A stretch of 64,000 nt of DNA from an uncultured Parabacteroides sp. (lineage in GTDB: Bacteria; Bacteroidota; Bacteroidia; Bacteroidales; Tannerellaceae): the NCBI GenBank assembly GCA_900541965.1, contig UQLN01000006.1, forward strand, positions 1-64,000. Direction: 5' to 3'. Positions 36,001 to 43,590 of this stretch are shown here, in pieces. The position numbers and the translations under genes were made by a program. The notes under the pieces were generated by a model. That model saw only the letters and a list, made by a program, of their open reading frames with translations. It was not told where the DNA came from and made no database searches. Position 1 is the first letter of the stretch; every line of letters begins with the position of its first letter.

Positions 36001-36305
36001 CGGAAAATGTTCCGTTGGATTACACAGCCCTTGCCACTGCAGAGCTTTATTATATGCTGGGACAGAATCAAAAAGCAGAAGATATCTATACCGTAATTGC
36101 AGATAATGCAATGCGTAATGTAAATTGGATTTTCCGTCTGCGGCCTGCTCAGATGGCAACTGCCATAGGAGATCTGGAACAGAACCTTGCTATTTTGCAG
36201 CAAGTATTATTAGTGAGCAAAAAGTATAATCCCGAATTCGGTAAGAAATATCAGGAAGAATTTGATAACTACCGTATGGCTTATGGTTCGGTTCGTAGAG
36301 AATAA
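33066..36305 (+). CDS. DUF2723 (GT117-type) giant membrane glycosyltransferase-like protein
   Basis: 1079 residues. The N-terminal DUF2723 region (about 10-180) has the family hallmark [28 protein letters not shown], seen here in two parts ([24 protein letters not shown]), where the acidic residue lies in the first loop as in GT-C enzymes. Around 10-12 membrane helices occupy the first 700 residues, with a hydrophilic insert near 380-490. A large soluble C-terminal part starts at about 690 ([20 protein letters not shown]) and ends in TPR-like helices. GT117 enzymes are proposed to use lipid-linked sugars in Bacteroidetes; the acceptor is unknown. The polysaccharide deacetylase gene starts 3 nt after its stop. 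Confidence 0.88.
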   Translation: [1079 protein letters not shown]

Positions 36306-36308
36306 GAT

Positions 36309-36920
36309 ATGTTTATAGAACAACCGCCCTGGTTTTACAGGGCACTGTTCCCAGGGGTAATCTGGCGGATACCGGCTAAGAAGAAATGTGTATATCTCAC
36401 TTTCGACGACGGTCCTATTCCCGAGGTTACCCCTTGGGTATTGGATATACTTGATAAGTATGATGTGAAAGCGACTTTTTTCTGTGTAGGGGATAATGTT
36501 CGCAAACATCCGGATGTATATAAAATGGTATTGGAACGGGGGCACCGTGTAGGAAACCATACCTTTAACCATATTCAGGGCATCCGTTATTGGAGCCGAA
36601 ATTATCTGGCGAATGTGGAGAAGGCAGCTTCTTATATTGAAAGTAACCTGTTCCGTCCGCCCCATGGGCATATGCGATTTCCCCAAGTACTTCGCTTGCG
36701 AAAACATTTCCGTATTATCATGTGGGATGTGGTAACCCGTGATTACAGTCCCCATATGACACCGAACGGAGTATTGAACGTAGTGAAGAATTATACCCGC
36801 AACGGCTCTGTTATCGTTTTCCATGATTCTCTGAAAGCTGAAAATAATATGCGCGAAGCTATGCCGCGTGCTATCGAATGGCTTAAGGAGCAGGGGTACG
36901 AGTTTAAAGTATTCGATTAA
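36309..36920 (+). CDS. Polysaccharide deacetylase (NodB homology domain)
   Basis: 203 residues, essentially one NodB/CE4 domain. The metal and catalytic motifs are present: TFDDGP (31-36, catalytic base and metal Asp), the metal histidines in NHTFNH (83-88), and FRPPHGH (the CE4 motif 3 arginine-proline region). CE4 enzymes remove N- or O-acetyl groups from peptidoglycan or other polysaccharides. There is no signal peptide, only a short aromatic N-terminus, so export is uncertain. Its start lies 3 nt after the DUF2723 stop and its stop 20 nt before the peptidase gene, so the three form one operon. Confidence 0.93.
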   Translation: MFIEQPPWFYRALFPGVIWRIPAKKKCVYLTFDDGPIPEVTPWVLDILDKYDVKATFFCVGDNVRKHPDVYKMVLERGHRVGNHTFNHIQGIRYWSRNYLANVEKAASYIESNLFRPPHGHMRFPQVLRLRKHFRIIMWDVVTRDYSPHMTPNGVLNVVKNYTRNGSVIVFHDSLKAENNMREAMPRAIEWLKEQGYEFKVFD

Positions 36921-36940
36921 CGACAAATAATTTATCTACT

Positions 36941-38230
36941 ATGAAACAAACACTGAACATTTTGTTTCTTTCCTTCCTGTTCGTTTTTGCTGCTATTGCT
37001 GCTCCCGACGGATTGAAAGAAAGGCTTGCCTCATTGGACGGCGTAAGTGGTATTGAAAAGCTTGAATCAGAACATTATGCTGAAAAGTATCTGGTTCGTA
37101 TTACACAACCGGTGGATCATAAAAATCCGGCGGCCGGAACATTCACGCAACGTGTAGTTGTTGCACATGTCGGATACGACCGTCCTACTATTTTGGTTAC
37201 CGAAGGGTATGGCGCTGCTTATGCTTTGAGCCCGCGTTATCAGGAAGAACTTTCAAAGTTGTTGAATGCAAATATGGTATTTGTAGAATACCGTTATTTT
37301 CTTGAATCGACTCCGAAACCCTGTAACTGGGACTATCTGACAGCTGAAAATTCTGCTTATGACTTACATCATGTAAACCAAACTTTCCGTCAGTTGTATA
37401 CCGGGAAGTGGATAAGCACGGGTATCAGTAAAGGTGGGCAGACTACAACCCTTTACAGGGCTTATTTTCCGGATGATGTGGATTTTTCTGTCCCTTATGT
37501 AGCCCCTCTGAACCGTGCGGTGGAAGATGGCCGCCATGAAGTATTCTTGCGTAAAGTAGGTACTAAGCAAGAGCGGAAAAAGATCGAAGCATTCCAGATG
37601 GAAATCCTGAAGCGTAAGGTAGAGATTGTTCCTTTATTGGAGAAATTCTGCAACGACAAGAACTATAAGTTCCATATTTCTATGCCGGAAGTGTTGGATT
37701 ATTGTGTATTGGAGTATCCGTTTGCCCTTTGGCAGTGGGGCACTCCTGTTTCTGTGATTCCTTCTTTATCTGTCGATACAAAGACATTGTTCCAGCATTT
37801 ACTGGATATAAGCGGGCCGGATTATTTTGCAGAAGACCAGCCGAACGTTTCTTTCTTTGTACAGGCCGCACGTGAGTTGGGTTATTATGGATATGATACG
37901 GCTCCGTTTAAAAAATATCTGACGATAGAGAGTAGTAAAGGGTACCTGAATCGCGTTATGCTACCGAAAGAATTGATAGATAAGGTGGAGTTCCGTCCGG
38001 AACTTTACAATAAAGTCTATAATTTTTTGAAAGAAAACGATCCTAAAATGATTTTCATTTACGGAGAAATCGATCCATGGAGTGCAACTCGCGTCCCCAC
38101 TTTCAAAGGAAAGAAAAATGAACAGATTTATATCCAACCCGGCGGTAGCCATCGTGCACGAATCAGTAATATGCCGGAAGACATAAAGGAAAAGATATTG
38201 ACGCAGATTAATCGATGGCTGGCGGAGTAG
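36941..38230 (+). CDS. S28/S37-like serine aminopeptidase, exported
   Basis: 429 residues with signal peptide MKQTLNILFLSFLFVFAAIA. An alpha/beta-hydrolase fold with the nucleophile elbow GISKGG (Ser163), a candidate acid in YGEIDPWSATR and the catalytic His in GGSHRARIS. The N-terminal LVRITQPVDHKNP and EGYGAAYALSPRYQEEL match the prolyl tri/dipeptidyl-aminopeptidase group (S28, and PS-10/S37 in Streptomyces). It probably removes short peptides from the N-terminus of proline-containing peptides in the periplasm. It is the last gene of the DUF2723-deacetylase operon and is followed by a bidirectional terminator. Confidence 0.85.
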   Translation: MKQTLNILFLSFLFVFAAIAAPDGLKERLASLDGVSGIEKLESEHYAEKYLVRITQPVDHKNPAAGTFTQRVVVAHVGYDRPTILVTEGYGAAYALSPRYQEELSKLLNANMVFVEYRYFLESTPKPCNWDYLTAENSAYDLHHVNQTFRQLYTGKWISTGISKGGQTTTLYRAYFPDDVDFSVPYVAPLNRAVEDGRHEVFLRKVGTKQERKKIEAFQMEILKRKVEIVPLLEKFCNDKNYKFHISMPEVLDYCVLEYPFALWQWGTPVSVIPSLSVDTKTLFQHLLDISGPDYFAEDQPNVSFFVQAARELGYYGYDTAPFKKYLTIESSKGYLNRVMLPKELIDKVEFRPELYNKVYNFLKENDPKMIFIYGEIDPWSATRVPTFKGKKNEQIYIQPGGSHRARISNMPEDIKEKILTQINRWLAE

Positions 38231-38237
38231 AAGTAGC

Positions 38238-38388
38238 AGTTGACAGTTAACAAGTGACAGTTGAGAATTTGCGACAAGCGGAATTGTAAATAATATAAAA
38301 AGGGAGTAAGTGTCTTTAAAATAGAACTTGCTCCCTTTTTTATTTTGTGCTGCTTAAACTGTCAACTGTCACTTGTCAACTGTCAACT
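38238..38388. repeat. 27-bp inverted repeat enclosing a terminator
   Basis: The arm at 38238-38264 (starting AGTTGACAGTT) and the arm at 38362-38388 are complementary at all but one or two of 27 positions. Each arm holds repeated GTTGACAGT / AAGTGACAGT words. The 97-bp centre contains the hairpin terminator at 38302-38335. It sits in the gap between two convergent genes and has REP-like form. Confidence 0.7.
38302..38335. terminator. Bidirectional intrinsic terminator
   Basis: A 10-bp stem with one G-T pair (GGGAGTAAGT at 38302-38311 and ACTTGCTCCC at 38326-38335), A-rich before and TTTTTTATTTT after. It serves the plus-strand peptidase gene and the convergent C11 gene. Confidence 0.85.
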
Positions 38389-38391
38389 TTT

Positions 38392-39546
38392 TTAATAGGG
38401 GTAAACTGCTTTTTCCCAAGCAACTCTTGCTTTGTACCAGTCGTTGATTTTAGGGATGGACTGTTGTGGAACAAAGACGGTTAAGCCGCAACAATGATCG
38501 ATAGGCATTGAATAGTGTAAAGCTCCGAAGTAAGCATTTTTCGTATGTGCTTCGTAAGTTATTAATTTATCCATGGCAGTCCGGAACCGTCCATACTGTT
38601 CGTCTGTTGCTAATTGCTTGATAAAATCATCGAAGTCATACAGAAAGCCTTGTCTCGTTGTATAAGGGCTGTTGCTCAGATATTCCAGACGTTGCATTTT
38701 TTTGAGGTCTAAATTAAAGATATCCTCTTCACTTTTGTCTGTAAGTATTTCTTTAACTATAACTGCTAAGTTTTCTATTTCGCTTGTTTTTGTTACCGAT
38801 ACGGTTGCCGTTTGCGAATCTCCGCTTTTTGCATTATAGTAATTGTAAAATATTTCTGCTATTTTTTCGAGTTGAACATTGTTTTCGAAAAAGGCAGGAA
38901 TAATTTCAGCGTAAGGCCATCCGTCCCCCATTGTTTCGGTAGGAGATGCCAGGATGTAATTCGCTTTATCTTTTAATTCGTAGATACATTCTACGCTTGC
39001 CATGTAACAAGCATCAAAGAGGATATAGTTGAAAAGCCCGTTGGGAATACCTTTGGCAAGTTCATCTATCTCCATCCAGTTGGTACTATCTGGGCCGAAA
39101 GCTTTCATCATATTTTGGTATTCAGAGGGTACCCACGCGGAACCATGACTCCATAAGTCAAGCCCGTAACTATCGGCAGGAAAACGGGAAACAACTTCTT
39201 TAATTACACTTAACAAGACTTCAGGAGAAGCTGAGTTTTGCTTTTCGTAGTCAAGAACTACCTCTTTGATTACTTTTCCATCTGAATTTTCTTTCAACTG
39301 AAGCAGTTGAGGTGTTGCTCCTTTGAGGGTATAATATACGATTAGGTTGCCGCCATTCAGGTTTTTCTTTGTCGCGACTTTCATCAGGGCATCTAAATTT
39401 AATACTCCAAACCTGTTTAAATCATTATTTGCCATCATATAAATTAATAGCGTATGTTTAGCCGGGATAACCGGTCCGTCGGATTTGGTACAACTGGTTA
39501 TGCCAAAGGATAGGACAAATAAAAAAGTGATTAATATAGTTCTCAT
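38392..39546 (-). CDS. Clostripain-like (C11) cysteine peptidase lipoprotein
   Basis: 384 residues. Lipoprotein signal MRTILITFLFVLSFGITSC (Cys19). The core follows the clostripain/caspase-like fold: the first strand KHTLLIYMMANNDLNRFG, the catalytic His in DLWSHGSAW and the catalytic Cys in LFDACYMAS, which directly follows a beta strand as in C11. DKANYILASPTETMGDGWPY forms the specificity-side region. C11 enzymes cleave after Arg or Lys, and Parabacteroides has the best-studied non-clostripain member (PmC11), but orthology was not checked. It acts at the envelope or surface. Monocistronic, with the bidirectional terminator at its 3' end. Confidence 0.92.
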   Translation of the reverse strand: MRTILITFLFVLSFGITSCTKSDGPVIPAKHTLLIYMMANNDLNRFGVLNLDALMKVATKKNLNGGNLIVYYTLKGATPQLLQLKENSDGKVIKEVVLDYEKQNSASPEVLLSVIKEVVSRFPADSYGLDLWSHGSAWVPSEYQNMMKAFGPDSTNWMEIDELAKGIPNGLFNYILFDACYMASVECIYELKDKANYILASPTETMGDGWPYAEIIPAFFENNVQLEKIAEIFYNYYNAKSGDSQTATVSVTKTSEIENLAVIVKEILTDKSEEDIFNLDLKKMQRLEYLSNSPYTTRQGFLYDFDDFIKQLATDEQYGRFRTAMDKLITYEAHTKNAYFGALHYSMPIDHCCGLTVFVPQQSIPKINDWYKARVAWEKAVYPY

Positions 39547-39685
39547 ATACCCTGTATGTGTAATAATTTGCGAAGATACAGATATTATTTGTTTTTGTGT
39601 GTTTTTCTGTATCGATAATATCTATTATTAGATGAGTCTTATAGATGTGTATGAGTAGATTGTCTACTAAATTTGGAGAATAAGA

Positions 39686-39721
39686 AACGCCCCATCCCTT
39701 TCAGAACAAGGATGGGGCGTT
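39686..39721 (-). terminator. Intrinsic terminator after the 171-residue hypothetical gene
   Basis: A 12-bp stem (AACGCCCCATCC at 39686-39697 and GGATGGGGCGTT at 39710-39721) with a 12-nt loop, followed on the minus strand by TCTTATTCT. It supports transcription of the upstream minus-strand gene ending at 39752. Confidence 0.75.
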
Positions 39722-39751
39722 TTGGTATAAAGCGGTTGTCTAATAAATATC

Positions 39752-40267
39752 CTACCTCTCGGCTGTCAGAAATTTTCTTCTGGTTCTATCATCCTCTACT
39801 TCATTTCGCGGAACCGGAAGGTTGGAAGCTGTCTTAAAAAGATTCGCAGTTTCTACAACGTCCATTGGAATTTGTGATTGAACATACATAAAGGTTAATT
39901 CAGGGTTGGTTACGGGTGCATTCTTGATGCCGACGTTGTAACGTTGGATATATGCAATACCCATTTTGCTGTTTTTTCCTTTTCTTACTTCCTTTCTTTC
40001 AAAGGGGAGATGCTTTTCTCCATCATCAATGCTCGCATTGACTACATTAATCTTATTACAAGTTGTAAAATCGTTTGGTTTTTCTTGAATAATTACCGCT
40101 TTATGAACGATTTTGCTAACACTTACTCCCAAACAATGGGTTTTGGTTATATAATTGTGGGAGTAAGGGCGTTTTCCATTACTATAACAGCAAGTAGAAC
40201 ATGTTATGGATAACATGCCAACTATTCTTCTATTCGTTAATATTTTGCTGTTAAGTGATTGATACAT
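39752..40267 (-). CDS. Hypothetical small protein, possibly a lipoprotein
   Basis: 171 residues that I do not recognise. The N-terminus has basic residues (LTNRRIVG) then a short hydrophobic stretch with cysteines (MLSITCSTCC), compatible with a weak lipoprotein signal. The rest is hydrophilic and lysine/asparagine-rich (ERKEVRKGKNSKMG; RNEVEDDRTRRKFLTAER). Support for it being real: a clean intrinsic terminator 30 nt downstream and a TATCTTTG box about 150 nt upstream on the same strand. The length is modest and no domain is visible; a non-coding transcript in the same place is possible. Confidence 0.5.
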   Translation of the reverse strand: MYQSLNSKILTNRRIVGMLSITCSTCCYSNGKRPYSHNYITKTHCLGVSVSKIVHKAVIIQEKPNDFTTCNKINVVNASIDDGEKHLPFERKEVRKGKNSKMGIAYIQRYNVGIKNAPVTNPELTFMYVQSQIPMDVVETANLFKTASNLPVPRNEVEDDRTRRKFLTAER

Positions 40268-40601
40268 TGATAAAATTGGTCTAAAAATATTACATTGGTC
40301 AAAGTTTGCCTCTACTTTGAGGCATTATCTTTATTATTTTACCCTTTTTGCATCCGTTGAAATTCAACGTCTTGATAGATTTTGGTCGCCTCCTTAATCT
40401 AACTGGCTGCAATACAAAGATATAGTTATTTTTTTATATGCAAGAGTTATAAGTGTTAATAATGAATTTATTCCGTAATTAGGCCTTGTTAGGAATCTTT
40501 TTTATACCAGGTGATAGCTTTAATATCAAGGGGCGTAGCGGAATAATGGTGATGATGTTATTTTTTTATAAAAAAGGACCATAGATAATGCAATTCAAGT
40601 T
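40268..40601. other. Gene-free region before the 171-residue hypothetical gene
   Basis: About 330 bases. It contains the near-perfect palindrome CGTTGAAATTCAACG (40355-40369) and a minus-strand TATCTTTG -7 box at 40415-40422, giving a predicted leader of roughly 140 nt for the gene at 39752-40267. No other gene-like feature was seen. Confidence 0.55.
40415..40422 (-). promoter_or_regulatory. Possible -7 box (TATCTTTG) for the 171-residue gene
   Basis: The minus strand reads TATCTTTG, about 148 nt before the ATG at 40267, which would mean an unusually long leader. Confidence 0.4.
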
Positions 40602-41501
40602 CTAAAAGTAGATAGTTTCTTTACTGCCGCCTCCGTCTACCCAGGGAGTGATACTACCGGATAATAGGATATCTTTAGCTTGTAAAGTGAACTCATAGCT
40701 TTGTTTCTTTCCGGATTCGAATGCTTTGGTAGATTCGATACGGTAGTCCTTGTTACTCATTCGGATGATGAATACAGGCTTTGTATTTGGGCAAAGTAGA
40801 AAGTCGGTTATAATGGTTTGCTCTGTTGGAATAACAGGAAGGTTTAAATCCTTTATAAGGGTATATGGAGTGTTTGATGCTGTCTGTGCCAACTTGCCTT
40901 CTTGTATATTGAGTTGTACTATCGGCGAATAGTTTTCTAAAGAAATACTTTGTAAAATCATATCTTCCTGGATGTCATCCGCTTTTTGGATTTTAATTGT
41001 GATAGCGGAAAGGATATGATTGAAGGCGAGGTTTACAATCTCTGTATTCGTCGTTTTATTCCGGTTCTTGACTGGAGTAGCCCACATTATATCGTCTTGT
41101 TGATTCAAGTCGAATGGAATACTTTCAGGCATATCGGTTGCCGATGGTGTATAAGGATAATATGCGTAAAAGTTAAGGAGGGTATCGGGATTGATTGGGT
41201 AATGAGTTTCTACAGTGGTTACTAATTCATCGTTACCGGCTTCTTTTGTATAAAGCGTGTTGGTAAGGTCTTTACGAAGCGCTGTGTTTGTATCGCCGTC
41301 ATCTTTATGATGTCCCCATGAGAAGACTCCGATTTGGGAGTTATCGGGGAGGGTGGATTCGGTGATGATGGATTTGGATAGGGTTAGGATATGGGTGGAG
41401 AAATGAATCTGATAACTAGAAGAATCAGGTATTTGATTATTCTCATTACAAGAAACGTATAAGAATAGTAAACAGCAGATAATGTATATTCTTGTTATCA
41501 T
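40602..41501 (-). CDS. Fimbrillin-family lipoprotein (Mfa/Fim-like)
   Basis: 299 residues with lipoprotein signal MITRIYIICCLLFLYVSC (Cys18). Fimbrillin-like features: IGVFSWGHHKDDGD early, then FYAYYPYT, MWATPVKNRN and the conserved LAFNHILSAITIKIQKADDI (the H-LS strand that recurs in Bacteroidales fimbrillins), ending in LSGSITPWVDGGG. These two-domain transthyretin-like lipoproteins are assembled into fimbriae after Arg-specific or similar cleavage. It is the last of three co-directional fimbrial genes; a 16-bp hairpin lies between it and the previous one. It may be a minor or tip subunit. Confidence 0.85.
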   Translation of the reverse strand: MITRIYIICCLLFLYVSCNENNQIPDSSSYQIHFSTHILTLSKSIITESTLPDNSQIGVFSWGHHKDDGDTNTALRKDLTNTLYTKEAGNDELVTTVETHYPINPDTLLNFYAYYPYTPSATDMPESIPFDLNQQDDIMWATPVKNRNKTTNTEIVNLAFNHILSAITIKIQKADDIQEDMILQSISLENYSPIVQLNIQEGKLAQTASNTPYTLIKDLNLPVIPTEQTIITDFLLCPNTKPVFIIRMSNKDYRIESTKAFESGKKQSYEFTLQAKDILLSGSITPWVDGGGSKETIYF

Positions 41502-41514
41502 TTTTATAATATGG

Positions 41515-41554
41515 TAGGCTTAACTATCATATAATTACATGATAGTTAAGCCTA
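41515..41554 (-). terminator. 16-bp hairpin between two fimbrillin genes
   Basis: A perfect 16-bp inverted repeat (41515-41530 and 41539-41554, arms TAGGCTTAACTATCAT) with an 8-nt loop, 9 nt after the stop of the upstream fimbrillin gene and 14 nt before the next ATG. It could let the major subunit be made in excess over the downstream one. Confidence 0.75.
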
Positions 41555-41562
41555 TTGATCTA

Positions 41563-42525
41563 TTAGTTCTCAATATTGCCATTACCGTCACCTCCATTTT
41601 GGATAGAGCTTACTTCTGTTGTAATTGAGATATTATCATTAAATGTAAGTTCAATATTATGCAAGTAACCAGCTAAAGTACCATATTTATCTGTACCGGA
41701 AACATTTGTTTTTATTCCCAATATATTTATTGATTGTGTAGCACCAGTATTGTACTTTTCTGTTTCAATTGCTATTTTGAGATCTGTAGCATTTTCACCT
41801 CCAAGCCCTGGTAGTAAAAATTTTGCAGGAATTGTAATCGCATCTATATCTTCTCCTGTTGAATTATCATATATTGTTATATCTGCATTATCCGGAGTGC
41901 TATTTGCTGTAATAGCCCTGTTATCTAATGACAGAGCTAATGTTTTAGGCATATCTTTGATAATGATCTTTTTTATTTTTCCAAAAGCCGTTTTTGCACT
42001 TGTAGTTGCGACCAATTTGATTTGTACTTGAGATAACATATGATCAAATTTCATTTTAGAGGTTGTTGCATCTGTTTGCAATATCTTAGTTCCTGCATCA
42101 TAAACTTGACTACATAAAATATCTTCTTCGCCAGTTTGTCCGGAGAATGTGATGACATTACTTGTGGGGTCTGTTGCTATTTGAGGATATACTCCAAGAA
42201 AATAACTATTAAGAGGAGTTTCATCGTTATTATAATATTTTTGGTCACCGGTTAATGGAATACTACCATCTGCTCCAACTGTATATTTTCCAACAGTATA
42301 GCTTGTCCAACTTGAAGGAGTACTGCTTCTATCTTGTCTTAACAACGTGATATTATTGTTCTTTAGTTCTGTTAGTGGCGTGGCTTTAGTAGTGATAGCT
42401 CCAACCCCAGCATTCAATTTAATTTCCACCTTTTCCCCATTACCTACTTCATCTACCGGATCATTATTGCTTGAACAGCCAACTAAAGCTGTCATGGCAA
42501 GCATACCTAATACAAGTTTTTTCAT
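41563..42525 (-). CDS. Fimbrillin-family protein, probable major fimbrial subunit
   Basis: 320 residues with lipoprotein signal MKKLVLGMLAMTALVGC (Cys17). The mature protein starts SSNNDPVDEVGNGEKVEIKL and has strands typical of FimA/Mfa1-like fimbrillins (KATPLTELKNNNITLLRQD; PLNSYFLGVYPQ; SKMKFDHMLSQVQIKLVATT; ALSLDNRAITANSTPD). The coding sequence is rich in A+T. The DNA strand order is DUF5119 protein, this gene, then the shorter-signal fimbrillin. A hairpin immediately after its stop may trim read-through. It is predicted to polymerise on the cell surface; donor-strand details cannot be read from the sequence. Confidence 0.87.
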   Translation of the reverse strand: MKKLVLGMLAMTALVGCSSNNDPVDEVGNGEKVEIKLNAGVGAITTKATPLTELKNNNITLLRQDRSSTPSSWTSYTVGKYTVGADGSIPLTGDQKYYNNDETPLNSYFLGVYPQIATDPTSNVITFSGQTGEEDILCSQVYDAGTKILQTDATTSKMKFDHMLSQVQIKLVATTSAKTAFGKIKKIIIKDMPKTLALSLDNRAITANSTPDNADITIYDNSTGEDIDAITIPAKFLLPGLGGENATDLKIAIETEKYNTGATQSINILGIKTNVSGTDKYGTLAGYLHNIELTFNDNISITTEVSSIQNGGDGNGNIEN

Positions 42526-42583
42526 GATTATGAATTTTAATTGTTAATATATTATTCTCGTTTGTTATTGTATAAATTGTTGT

Positions 42584-43492
42584 TTATTCGATTATCAGGT
42601 TGTCGCCTGAGGCTACTTCCCAGTGGTTGATTTTTACTGTGAAGGAGGGACCAGGGATAACGGACGCTTCTACCGCTACATCAATAGAGTTGCCATTTGT
42701 ATCGTCCAGGGAAGTTCCTAAATCAATATGAGAGGAAGTTGTGCTGCCATCGGATAAGGTAAAGTCTAAAATTATCTCATGGGTGGTAGGGACAGGCTGT
42801 TCTTCTCCTTTTTCTTTCGGTTTTCCCAGTATCAAAATGCTTGCATTCATTCCTTCCTCTGAAGGAGTCGTCTCAAAAGCTATATCGGCTTGTGTATCCT
42901 CTCCAATAACCTGTCTACTCAGGCTGATGGAGGTCGGCATACCGCTTATCGCTCCTTTGCAACCGGCAACGTTTTCTATTCCATCAACTTTGATTGCTAT
43001 GGACAGGTTCCGGACTAATGGTTTGGGAGTAAAAGTGATCGATTTATTATCCCCGCCTATTATTTCTAACTCGTCTACTGCTATCCCGTACAATGGGATC
43101 GTCCCGGTTTGGGTTTCATTTGCTGCTTTCGTTATGGGAATATAAGCTTCTGCTGTTTCAAAACTTTGCATATTCCTGAAAGCGATATTGTCCGCATCAC
43201 AGTTAAATACCAGAAGTCTATACCGGGCAGGTGGTAATGTGAAATTTAACTTTGCCGTATTGTTATAGTCCATCTGTATGGTAGAACCTCCGTCTATTGG
43301 ATAAAAGCAGTACCGAAGCTGGGTAGGAGCGGGATATCCTGGTAGTAGTTGATCCCATTGAAAGACATACTGTACGTCTCCTTGCTCCTCGTTATCCGGC
43401 GTCTTGTCCGTGCTGCATTTTATCATTGTTGCAATAATAAGGCAACACGCACTCAGGATGATACCTGCTTTTATACAACTTATACTGTTCAT
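42584..43492 (-). CDS. DUF5119-type fimbrial lipoprotein
   Basis: 302 residues from the ATG at 43492. The signal is ILSACCLIIATMIKC, a lipobox-like end before STDKTPDNEE. The body (VFQWDQLLPGYPAPTQLRYC; LPPARYRLLVFNCDADNIAF; IPLYGIAVDELEIIGGDNKS; NHWEVASGDNLIIE) matches the DUF5119/FimB-Mfa2-like lipoproteins that neighbour fimbrillins and may serve as a membrane anchor. The ATG at 43492 is preferred over 43513, because a TACATTTG box at 43511-43518 on the minus strand would overlap the longer start. It is the first gene of the fimbrial set, just downstream of an AraC regulator. Confidence 0.78.
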   Translation of the reverse strand: MNSISCIKAGIILSACCLIIATMIKCSTDKTPDNEEQGDVQYVFQWDQLLPGYPAPTQLRYCFYPIDGGSTIQMDYNNTAKLNFTLPPARYRLLVFNCDADNIAFRNMQSFETAEAYIPITKAANETQTGTIPLYGIAVDELEIIGGDNKSITFTPKPLVRNLSIAIKVDGIENVAGCKGAISGMPTSISLSRQVIGEDTQADIAFETTPSEEGMNASILILGKPKEKGEEQPVPTTHEIILDFTLSDGSTTSSHIDLGTSLDDTNGNSIDVAVEASVIPGPSFTVKINHWEVASGDNLIIE

Positions 43493-43510
43493 TCCTGTTT
43501 TGCTACGTGG

Positions 43511-43518
43511 CAAATGTA
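43511..43518 (-). promoter_or_regulatory. -7 box (TACATTTG) for the fimbrial operon
   Basis: The minus strand reads TACATTTG, 19 nt upstream of the ATG at 43492. It fixes the start choice for the DUF5119 gene. Confidence 0.6.
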
Positions 43519-43590
43519 GGGAGAATAGTAAGTGATAAAATTGTTTTTTCTAATCAAAAACTTGTAAAAACAATCGATAATCGTTGAATT

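Noticed and set aside
36210..36926. A 238-residue minus-strand ORF
   Set aside because: Shadow of the polysaccharide deacetylase gene, which carries intact catalytic motifs.
40355..40369. Palindrome CGTTGAAATTCAACG as a specific operator
   Set aside because: It is a single short palindrome with no second site and no known regulator; kept only as part of the region description.
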